This document shows positions 57,857-64,000 of a stretch of DNA of 64,000 bases, piece after piece. The stretch is taken from assembly GCF_014203155.1 (NCBI RefSeq), contig NZ_JACHIK010000001.1, positions 62,001-126,000 on the forward strand, written 5' to 3'. Position numbers and translations under genes: made by a program. Source of the stretch: Shinella fusca (GTDB lineage Bacteria; Pseudomonadota; Alphaproteobacteria; Rhizobiales; Rhizobiaceae). Within the stretch, counting starts at the first letter, position 1, and every line of letters begins with the position of its first letter. Below the pieces are notes generated by a model that was not told the origin of the DNA, did no database searches, and saw nothing but the letters and a program-made list of their open reading frames with translations.

Positions 57857-59047
57857 TCACTTCTCTGCGGAAAGGATTGCGACGCCTTCGCCGCGCGCAT
57901 GGCCGACCGTCGTGACGACGGCGCTCGCGGCGGGTGCGCTCATGGCGGTTTCGGCGGCGGTATCGAACGGGGCGACCTTGACGCCGGACCCGAGCGTCAG
58001 CGCGGCAAGCGCAAGACCGAGCGGGAACTGCGCCTCGAGCGCCTGGCCCGTCACGGCGCTGTAGCCGCGCACGGCGCTGCCGGAAAAGCGCTTGTCGAGC
58101 CAGGCCTTTTCGCGGGCCGTGATGTCATGCGCGCCGGATGCGCCGGAGAAAATGACCGTGGGTTCGAAGCCCACCTCTTCCGTCATACGCTCAAGCCGCG
58201 CTTCCAGCCGGCCTTCGTCGCGCGCACCGCGGTCGCCGCCGATGGCGTCGATGGTCGCGTAGATGCGCGCGCCGCGGGCTTCGGCATGTTCGCGCGATTC
58301 GAGGATGAGGAAGGCGGCCGCCGAGCCGGTGACGATGCCGCCGCCGGCCTTCTCGTCGCGCGACCAGAGCGGCGTCCAGCCGCCCGTCGCGTGGGCACCG
58401 AGGGCTTCGTAAAGCAGGATGACGTCCTGCCGCTCGGCGACGAGCGCGCTGCCGACGAGCGTATGCGTCGACTGGCCGGCGCGGATGCGGTGGAAGGCCG
58501 TCTCCACGGCGCTGATGCCGGCCGCTTCCTCGCCCATGAAGGTACGGGACGAGCCCGTGACCTTATGCACGATGGAGATGTTGCCGGCGAGCAGGTTGGA
58601 AAGCTGGGCGAGGAAGAGCGTCGGGCGCAGCTCCGTCGTCAGCTTCTCGTTGAGCAGACGTTCGCGGTCGTTGCGCTTCAGCCCCTCGTCGACGATCAGC
58701 GAATCGACGTTGATGTCGCGCTCGCCGCCGCCGGCCGCCACGATCATGTCCATCGTGCCGCAGGCTTCCGCGTCGTCCTTGAAGCCGGCATCGTCGAGCG
58801 CGAGGCCCGCGGCGAAGACGCCGAGGCGCTGCCAGTTCTCCATCTGGCGCTGATCGCCGCGCTTGGGGATCTGCTGGTTCCAGTCGATCTCCGGCATCGG
58901 ATGCACCGGATAGGGCGCGAAGCGCTCCGTGTCGATCCTGAGGTCCGGCGCCTTCGCGCCGCCGAGGATCGCCACATGCGCCCCGGCCCCGACACCCTGA
59001 CAGGTGACGATGCCGACGCCGGTGATCACCACATCGTTGTTCGCCAT
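57857..59047 (-). CDS. fabF2: Catalytically deviant ketosynthase homologue (FabF2XL, chain-length-factor-like)
   Basis: 396 residues from ATG 59047. Thiolase-fold KAS homologue (VVITGVGIVTCQGVGAGAHVA; GLALAALTLGSG). The nucleophile region reads TGSSRTFMGEEAAG with no cysteine, the first His motif reads SGASGAHDIT instead of NAHGT, and the second reads YSAVTGQALEAQ instead of GHTLTAAG. All three catalytic residues are therefore absent. It probably forms a heterodimer with FabF1, like the KS-CLF pairs of type II polyketide synthases, and sets chain length (inferred). Confidence 0.88.
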   Translation of the reverse strand: MANNDVVITGVGIVTCQGVGAGAHVAILGGAKAPDLRIDTERFAPYPVHPMPEIDWNQQIPKRGDQRQMENWQRLGVFAAGLALDDAGFKDDAEACGTMDMIVAAGGGERDINVDSLIVDEGLKRNDRERLLNEKLTTELRPTLFLAQLSNLLAGNISIVHKVTGSSRTFMGEEAAGISAVETAFHRIRAGQSTHTLVGSALVAERQDVILLYEALGAHATGGWTPLWSRDEKAGGGIVTGSAAAFLILESREHAEARGARIYATIDAIGGDRGARDEGRLEARLERMTEEVGFEPTVIFSGASGAHDITAREKAWLDKRFSGSAVRGYSAVTGQALEAQFPLGLALAALTLGSGVKVAPFDTAAETAMSAPAASAVVTTVGHARGEGVAILSAEK

Positions 59048-59049
59048 GT

Positions 59050-59541
59050 TCACTTCCCTTCCGCGGACGCCGCAAGCGCCTCGAACAGACCCACTTCGCC
59101 GGCGCGCTTGCGCACGATATCGGCAAGCGGCACCTCGGCGAACGGCATGGTGCGCAGCTTGAGCTGCGCATCGCACACCTTCTTGCCGGCCGACGTGATC
59201 TTCGTCTTGGTCACGGCATAGCCCGATCCGTCATGCTCCAGCACGGCCTCGATGTCGAGTACCGCGTCGGGCTCGACGAAGGTGCGCATCTTGGCCCCGT
59301 CGACGCTCATCAGGAAGGGCATGGCGGCAAAATCGGACGCCGCCAGCACGAGGAAGCCGGAGGCCTGCGCCATCGTCTCGATGAGCAGCACGCCCGGAAC
59401 GAGCGGCATGCCGGGGAAATGGCCTTCGAAGACCGGGCTTTTGGACGGTACGATCGAACGGGCAGAAAGCACGCGGCGCGCGCCGTCGACGGCCTCGACC
59501 CGGTCGATCATCTGGAAATATTCAAGCAGCATCGGGTTCAT
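59050..59541 (-). CDS. fabZ: 3-hydroxyacyl-ACP dehydratase-like protein (FabZXL)
   Basis: 163 residues. Hot-dog fold with the FabZ active-site motif GHFPGMPLVPGVLLIETMAQASG (catalytic His; the usual Glu is in IETMAQ). Start ATG 59541; ATG 59532 is an alternative with better ribosome-site spacing. Follows acpXL and belongs to the very-long-chain fatty acid cluster. Confidence 0.92.
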   Translation of the reverse strand: MNPMLLEYFQMIDRVEAVDGARRVLSARSIVPSKSPVFEGHFPGMPLVPGVLLIETMAQASGFLVLAASDFAAMPFLMSVDGAKMRTFVEPDAVLDIEAVLEHDGSGYAVTKTKITSAGKKVCDAQLKLRTMPFAEVPLADIVRKRAGEVGLFEALAASAEGK

Positions 59542-59561
59542 GCCTCCGGCGGGTTCCGGAA

Positions 59562-59590
59562 AATCGAAAGGCCTGCCGTAACGGCAGGCC
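59562..59590 (-). terminator. Stem-loop after acpXL
   Basis: GGCCTGCCG (59570-59578) and CGGCAGGCC (59582-59590) form a perfect 9-bp stem; on the minus strand it is followed by CTTTCGATTTTCC. It may attenuate transcription so acpXL is made in excess over the enzymes behind it. Confidence 0.7.
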
Positions 59591-59652
59591 GAAAGCCGCG
59601 CGCACCGGGATCGTCCGGACGGGCCGCCGGGCGGCGGCCGGGGCGCCGCGTG

Positions 59653-59937
59653 TCAGGCCTTGGCAGCCCGCAGTTCGTCGATCTTGGCGCAAAGGTTCTT
59701 CAGGACGAAATACTCTTCCGTCGCGACCTTGCCTTCGTTGACTTCCTGCGTCCACTGTTCCAGCGGGATCTTGATGCCGAATTCCTTGTCGATCGCGAAG
59801 ACGATGTCGAGGAAATCGAGGCTGTCGATGCCGAGATCATCGATCGTGTGGCTTTCCGGCGTGATCGTCTCGCGATCGATCTCGCTGGTTTCAGCAATGA
59901 TGTCGGCAACCTTGTCGAATGTAGCAGTCACGCCCAT
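59653..59937 (-). CDS. acpXL: Acyl carrier protein AcpXL
   Basis: 94 residues. Phosphopantetheine site Ser39 in [12 protein letters not shown]; the following [31 protein letters not shown] is characteristic of rhizobial AcpXL and different from housekeeping AcpP. Carries the growing 27-hydroxyoctacosanoyl chain for lipid A. First gene of the leftward cluster; high expression is expected. Confidence 0.96.
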   Translation of the reverse strand: MGVTATFDKVADIIAETSEIDRETITPESHTIDDLGIDSLDFLDIVFAIDKEFGIKIPLEQWTQEVNEGKVATEEYFVLKNLCAKIDELRAAKA

Positions 59938-60061
59938 ACCTCATGAATCTATAGTCGGGCGATCCTATATGGAAAACCGACGCGATTGCCAATGGGGTTG
60001 ATGAGGGACCTGCATTGTCGGCGCGGCTGTGTTGCGTGCGCAACAGGACCGCAACCGCCGG

Positions 60062-61411
60062 TCAGACCGCCAGCGAATGCCGCCCGCGCCCGCTCGCAAG
60101 ATGCGCGTCGAAGACCGCCGCCACCGTGCGGGCGAAGGGCCAGCCCGCCGGCGTCAGGCAGAAACGCTCGCCTTCGATATGCGCAAGGCCGTCCCTGTCA
60201 CCCGCGACGAAAGCGCGGGCCTCCGCCCGGATCGCGCCGGCAAAGGCGGGATGGCGCGCGGCAAGGTCGGCGAAGGAAAAGCCGAAATCGCACATGATAC
60301 GCTCGATGACGAAGGCGCGCGCCCGGTCCTCCTCCGTCAGCGCGTAGCCGCGCACCACCGCAAGGCCGCCCTCCTCCACCCGGCGCAGGTACTCGCCCGT
60401 CGCCGGCATGTTCTGGAGATAGCCCTGCGGCAACTGGCCGATGGCCGAGGCGCCGAGCCCGATCAGCGCATCGGCCCGGTCGTCCGTATAGCCTTGGAAG
60501 TTGCGGCGCAGCGTGCCGTTCCGCGCGGCGGCGGCCAGCTTGTCGGCCGGCAGCGCGAAATGGTCGATGCCGATCGCCTCGTAGCCGGCGGCGACCAGCA
60601 TCTCGCCGGCCATCGTCATCTGGGCGAAGCGCTCGACGATGCCGGGCAGCGCCTTCTCGTCGATCATCGTCTGGTGCTTCTTCATCCACGGCACATGGGC
60701 ATAGCCGAAGAGCGCGATGCGGTCCGGCCGCAGCGAGAGCACGGCGCGCACGGTCTCGGCCAGCGTCTTCGCGGTCTGGTGCGGCAGGCCGTAGAGCACG
60801 TCGCAATTGACCGAGCGCACGCCCCTTTCCCGCGCCGCCTCCACCACGCCGCGCGTCTGCTCGAAGGTCTGGATGCGGTTGATCGCTTTCTGCACCGTCG
60901 GGTCGAAATCCTGGATGCCGAGGCTGGCGCGCGTCATGCCGATGGCGGCGAGCGCATCGTGCCGCGCCTCGTCGAGGTCGTTCGGGTCCATCTCCACCGA
61001 AATCTCGGCATCGGGCGAGAACGCGAAATTATGGTCGAGACAGCTCTTGAGCAGCCGCATGTCGTTCGGCCGCACGAGCGTCGGCGAGCCGCCGCCGAAA
61101 TGCAGCGCCGTCACGGGCGCCGCCTGCGAGACGCGCGCGCCGACGGCGGCGATCTCGGCATGAAGCCCCTTCAGATAGGCCTCCACCGGCTCGTAGCGCA
61201 GCGTATGCTTGGTGTGGCAGGCGCAGAACCAGCAGAGCCGGTCGCAATAGGGGATATGGGCATAGAGCGACAGGCGGTTGCGCGGGCCCAGGGCGGAAAG
61301 CCACCCGGCATAGGCGTCCGGACCTATCCCTTCGTCGAAGTGCGGCGCGGTCGGATAGCTGGTATAGCGCGGCACCGGCGACGAAAGGCGTTCCACGAGT
61401 GCGTCCTGCAT
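60062..61411 (-). CDS. hemN: Oxygen-independent coproporphyrinogen III oxidase HemN
   Basis: 449 residues from ATG 61411. Radical SAM site C56, C60, C63 in HIPYCDRLCWFCACHTK, glycine motif HFGGGSPT, and HemN C-terminal domain. Makes protoporphyrinogen IX without O2, needed for haem of the cbb3 oxidase at low oxygen. Divergent from fnrN around a perfect FNR box, hence an FnrN target. Confidence 0.95.
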   Translation of the reverse strand: MQDALVERLSSPVPRYTSYPTAPHFDEGIGPDAYAGWLSALGPRNRLSLYAHIPYCDRLCWFCACHTKHTLRYEPVEAYLKGLHAEIAAVGARVSQAAPVTALHFGGGSPTLVRPNDMRLLKSCLDHNFAFSPDAEISVEMDPNDLDEARHDALAAIGMTRASLGIQDFDPTVQKAINRIQTFEQTRGVVEAARERGVRSVNCDVLYGLPHQTAKTLAETVRAVLSLRPDRIALFGYAHVPWMKKHQTMIDEKALPGIVERFAQMTMAGEMLVAAGYEAIGIDHFALPADKLAAAARNGTLRRNFQGYTDDRADALIGLGASAIGQLPQGYLQNMPATGEYLRRVEEGGLAVVRGYALTEEDRARAFVIERIMCDFGFSFADLAARHPAFAGAIRAEARAFVAGDRDGLAHIEGERFCLTPAGWPFARTVAAVFDAHLASGRGRHSLAV

Positions 61412-61462
61412 GGTCGATCTCCTTGTTCGCAAGCGAAATAAACCACCGGATGCGTCCGCCAT

Positions 61463-61476
61463 TTGATTTTGATCAA
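61463..61476. promoter_or_regulatory. Perfect FNR box in the hemN-fnrN promoter
   Basis: TTGATTTTGATCAA matches TTGAT-N4-ATCAA exactly. It lies 52 bases from hemN and 144 bases from fnrN. Confidence 0.9.
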
Positions 61477-61504
61477 GTGAAAGCCACAAGAGCTGCGCTA
61501 GGAT

Positions 61505-61518
61505 TTGACAATAGTCAG
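61505..61518. promoter_or_regulatory. Second, degenerate FNR-type box nearer fnrN
   Basis: TTGACAATAGTCAG matches seven of the ten conserved positions and keeps its own symmetry TTGAC/GTCA(A). Double anaeroboxes before fnrN are known from R. leguminosarum, where one represses. Confidence 0.6.
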
Positions 61519-61619
61519 GAAGCGCTATTTTGCCGCGAGGCGACCCGCTTTAAGTTCTTGTCAGCGTGCGGTAGCACGGCGTCATGTGTCGCCGTCCTCC
61601 GGGCGAAAGGAAAAACGAG

Positions 61620-62345
61620 ATGGAAGTTCGCCGCCAGGATATCCACAATTCCGAGATTCCGCTCGTCTGCCGTGCCTGCGAGGCCCGGCACGGCGGCGTG
61701 TGCGGTGCGCTGACGGCCGAGCAGCTCGTCGAGCTCAACAGGCACTCCTCCCGCCATCGCCTGGAAACCGGCGCCGAGGTGATCGGCCAGGGTGAAACGG
61801 TGGTGAACTATTCCAACATCATGCGCGGCGTCGTGAAGCTGACGAAGGTGATGGCGGACGGCCGCCAGCAGATCGTCGGCCTGCAGTTCGCGCCCGATTT
61901 CCTCGGACGGCCGTTCCTCGAAGAAAGCGCCATCACCGCCGAGGCGGCGACCGACAGCGAGGTCTGCAACTTCCCGCGCCATGTGCTCGACCGGCTGGTC
62001 AAGAGGACGCCGGAGCTGGAGCACAAGCTGCACCGCCAGGCGCTCAAGGAGCTGGACGAGGCGCGCGACTGGATGCTGACCCTCGGCCGCAAGACGGCGC
62101 AGGAGAAGGTCGCGAGCTTCCTCTACCTCATCGCCACCCATATCGACCCGGAAAGCGTCGACCAATCCTCCTTCGACCTGCCGCTCTCGCGCGCCGACAT
62201 CGCCGATTTCCTCGGGCTGACGATCGAGACCGTCAGCCGGCAGTTCACCAAGCTGCGCAAGGAGAACGTCATCCGCATCGAGAACAACCGCCATGTCAGC
62301 GTTCCCGACATGGACCGGCTGATGCGCTACGCCAGCACCGACTAG
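61620..62345 (+). CDS. fnrN: FNR-type oxygen-sensing regulator FnrN
   Basis: 241 residues from ATG 61620 behind AAAGGAA. N-terminal cysteines C17, C20 and C28 (VCRACEARHGGVC) plus internal C116 are the four [4Fe-4S] ligands of oxygen-sensing FNR proteins, which FixK lacks. cAMP-binding-type sensor fold, then helix-turn-helix SRADIADFLGLTIETVSRQFTKL with the E-x-x-S-R that reads TTGAT. Activates fix, hemN and its own operon when oxygen is low. Confidence 0.95.
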   Translation: MEVRRQDIHNSEIPLVCRACEARHGGVCGALTAEQLVELNRHSSRHRLETGAEVIGQGETVVNYSNIMRGVVKLTKVMADGRQQIVGLQFAPDFLGRPFLEESAITAEAATDSEVCNFPRHVLDRLVKRTPELEHKLHRQALKELDEARDWMLTLGRKTAQEKVASFLYLIATHIDPESVDQSSFDLPLSRADIADFLGLTIETVSRQFTKLRKENVIRIENNRHVSVPDMDRLMRYASTD

Positions 62346-62351
62346 GACAGG

Positions 62352-62780
62352 TCAGCGGGAGATGACGACCTTCGTGTTCGACAGCCCGTAGCGGTTCGCC
62401 ATCTGGAAGAAGGTGGCGGCGTTCTCCGGATGCAGGCGCACGCAGCCGTGCGAGGCCGGACGGCCGAGACGGCGCGTGTCGAAGGTCGCGTGCACCGCAT
62501 AGCCGCCGTTGAAGAAGATGGCATAGGGCATCGGCGCGTTGTCGTATTTGCGCGAACGGTGGTTGCGCGAGGCCCATTTCGCCTTCCAGCTCCCCGTCGG
62601 CGTGCTGTAGCCCTTGCGGCCCGTCGAAACGTGCCAGCGGTATTTCACGATGCCGTTCTCCTTCACCACCATGGTCTGCGAAGAAAGACTGACCTGGGCG
62701 ACAAGGCTGGCGGCCGATGCCGTTTCCGCCTGGAACGCGCCAAGAAGCAATGCGGCTGCCGCCGCAATCAACACACGCAT
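62352..62780 (-). CDS. L,D-transpeptidase (YkuD) family protein
   Basis: 142 residues from ATG 62780 with a signal peptide (MRVLIAAAAALLLGAFQAETASA). YkuD catalytic motif HATFDTRRLGRPASHGCVRLHPENA, with catalytic Cys in SHGCVR. Cross-links peptidoglycan 3-3 or attaches proteins in the periplasm. At 142 residues it is a minimal version without extra domains. Converges with fnrN, six bases apart. Confidence 0.92.
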   Translation of the reverse strand: MRVLIAAAAALLLGAFQAETASAASLVAQVSLSSQTMVVKENGIVKYRWHVSTGRKGYSTPTGSWKAKWASRNHRSRKYDNAPMPYAIFFNGGYAVHATFDTRRLGRPASHGCVRLHPENAATFFQMANRYGLSNTKVVISR

Positions 62781-62931
62781 GACTTCCCCTCTACTTCGTT
62801 CGGGCACGGCTTGAGCGCCGTGTCCCAGTGCGAGACAGAGTATAGACGTTTCAACCTTCCGCAATATTGACGGCCCGGCGAAAAGAAAACGAAGTTAAGC
62901 GTAAAATTTTAAGGGTTGCTCCCGCCGCGGC

Positions 62932-63909
62932 TCAAAGGACGGCAAGGAGCGCCAGTATCAGCACCGCCCCGGCAAGGAACGCGCAGGCGCCGGAGAAGAC
63001 CTTCAGCGAAAGGTCGATATCGGCGACCGTCGCCACGGTGCGCCCGCTCGCGTTCATCATCGGCTCGTCGACGCGCGCGCCGCCATAGATGCGCGGGCCC
63101 GCAAGGCCGATGCCGAGCGCGCCGGCCATCGCCGCCTCCGGCCAGCCGGAATTGGGCGAGCGGTGAAGCCCCGCATCGCGCAATGCTGTGCCGATCGCCG
63201 CCCGCGCCGCCGCCCTGCCCTTCGCGGCCCAGGCGCCGGCGGCGATGAAGAGAACGGAAAGGCGTGCGGCCGGCCAGTTGGCAAGGTCGTCGAGGCGCGC
63301 GGAGGCCCAGCCGAAATCGAGATATTTCTCGTTCTTGTGGCCGACCATGGAATCGGCCGTGTTGAGCATCTTGTAGGCGAAGAGGCCCGGCAGGCCGAGA
63401 AGCGCATACCAGAGGGCCGGCGCGACGACGCCGTCGGAAAAGTTCTCCGCAAGGCTCTCGATGCCGGCGCGGCAGACGGCGGGTTCATCGAGCGTCGCCG
63501 GATCGCGCCCGACGATCATCGACACGGCCTGCCGCCCGCCCTCGATGCCGCCCTGCTTGAGGCCATCGGAAACGGCGCGCACATGGTCGTGCAGGCTCTT
63601 CTGGGCCAGGAAGACGGCGACGGTCACCGCTTCGAGGAGGGCGCCGGCAAGGCCGAGCGAGGCGAGCAGCCGATGGGCGAGGAAACCGACGAAGAGGCTT
63701 GCGGCGAGCAGCACGGCGATGGCCGCCGCGCCGTTGAAGCGCCGGCTCTCGGCTGAAAGGCGCCGGTCGTTGAAGAGCCGGTCCATGAGGCCGATGGCGC
63801 GGCCGAACAGCACCACCGGATGCGGCACGCGCCGCCAGAGCGCATCCGGGTCGCCGACGACGCGGTCCAGCGCGAGTGCGAGGAAGAGGATGAAGAACGC
63901 TTCCGCCAT
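62932..63909 (-). CDS. cobD: Adenosylcobinamide-phosphate synthase CobD/CbiB
   Basis: 325 residues, membrane protein with 4-5 helices (FFILFLALALDRVVGDP start; AGIESLAENFSDGVVAPALWYALLGLPGLFAYKMLNTADSMVGHKNEKYLDFGWASARLDDLANW, the family core). Attaches aminopropanol phosphate to cobyric acid in cobalamin synthesis. Directly follows the next gene's stop, the usual cobC-cobD order. Confidence 0.95.
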   Translation of the reverse strand: MAEAFFILFLALALDRVVGDPDALWRRVPHPVVLFGRAIGLMDRLFNDRRLSAESRRFNGAAAIAVLLAASLFVGFLAHRLLASLGLAGALLEAVTVAVFLAQKSLHDHVRAVSDGLKQGGIEGGRQAVSMIVGRDPATLDEPAVCRAGIESLAENFSDGVVAPALWYALLGLPGLFAYKMLNTADSMVGHKNEKYLDFGWASARLDDLANWPAARLSVLFIAAGAWAAKGRAAARAAIGTALRDAGLHRSPNSGWPEAAMAGALGIGLAGPRIYGGARVDEPMMNASGRTVATVADIDLSLKVFSGACAFLAGAVLILALLAVL

Positions 63910-63912
63910 GGT

Positions 63913-64000
63913 TCAGCCCATCGCCCCGGCCAGCGCCGCCGAGAGCCGGGCATCGCCCGCCTCGTCCGGCGCAAGGCCGAAGCGAAGCCAGCGCCGGTTA
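63913..64000 (-). CDS. cobC: C-terminal end of probable threonine-phosphate decarboxylase CobC (partial)
   Basis: Leftward frame entering from the right edge and ending at TGA 63913-63915: NRRWLRFGLAPDEAGDARLS followed by AALAGAMG. The R-F-G-L-x-x-D-E-x-x-x-x-R-L end is typical of the CobC aminotransferase fold, and it lies three bases before cobD as in many rhizobia. Only about 28 residues are visible. Confidence 0.75.
   Translation of the reverse strand, partial: NRRWLRFGLAPDEAGDARLSAALAGAMG

Overview
The window looks like chromosomal DNA of a Rhizobiaceae-type alphaproteobacterium (Rhizobium/Shinella/Ensifer-like; genus not resolvable by eye). The evidence is high GC with strong alphaproteobacterial codon use, a complete acpXL-type very-long-chain fatty acid/lipid A cluster, fixNOQP and fixGHIS with an fnrN-type regulator and anaeroboxes, rhizobial-style intergenic repeat mosaics, and Zur-controlled znuABC. 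No nod or nif genes, tRNAs, rRNAs or CRISPR arrays were seen.

Layout. (1) 1-6349: end of an unidentified gene, uvrB, then one AT-rich gene encoding a SIR2-like domain fused to a Ser/Thr protein kinase, then a small J-domain gene. The SIR2-kinase gene is a foreign-looking single-gene islet and a candidate defence or abortive-infection gene. (2) 6428-22269: dusA with an integrated element of about 14.8 kb between two perfect 27-bp direct repeats (7424-7450 and 22189-22215). The element replaces the first codons of dusA with its own and leaves the old dusA 5' end stranded at the right border. It carries a tyrosine integrase, excisionase-like and Xre-like regulators, an adenine methyltransferase, a truncated primase-helicase, a few tail genes (fibre, fibre assembly, assembly chaperone, tape measure), an OLD-family nuclease and several tiny genes. 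No head, terminase or lysis genes are visible, so it is a decayed prophage or a phage-satellite-like element. (3) 22376-27807: gamma-carbonic-anhydrase-like protein, then a zinc-uptake region (zur-znuB-znuC facing znuA, followed by a COG0523 metallochaperone GTPase) with three Zur-box-like palindromes. (4) 27808-40927: a long leftward sugar operon (ABC importer, GH2 beta-mannosidase-like, sugar isomerase, Gfo/Idh/MocA dehydrogenase, aldo-keto reductase, GH43) with a divergent LacI-family regulator. (5) 41259-42689: gnd. (6) 42893-53556: fixGHIS and fixNOQP (cbb3 oxidase and its assembly factors), separated by three rightward genes (SRPBCC, VOC, GGDEF), then a hemerythrin gene divergent from fixN. 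(7) 53629-59937: PAS protein and the lpxXL-adh-fabF1-fabF2-fabZ-acpXL cluster. (8) 60062-64000: hemN, fnrN, an L,D-transpeptidase, cobD and the end of a probable cobC.

How the parts work together. FnrN is the likely oxygen sensor; FNR/FixK-type boxes lie in front of fnrN/hemN, fixG and the fixN/hemerythrin divergent promoter, giving a microaerobic regulon of high-affinity respiration, anaerobic haem synthesis and O2 handling. Zur links zinc import with the COG0523 GTPase. The LacI-family protein probably controls the glycoside operon through related operator-like sites in front of itself and of the binding-protein gene. REPIN-like palindromes and RIME-like mosaics occupy the longer intergenic gaps.
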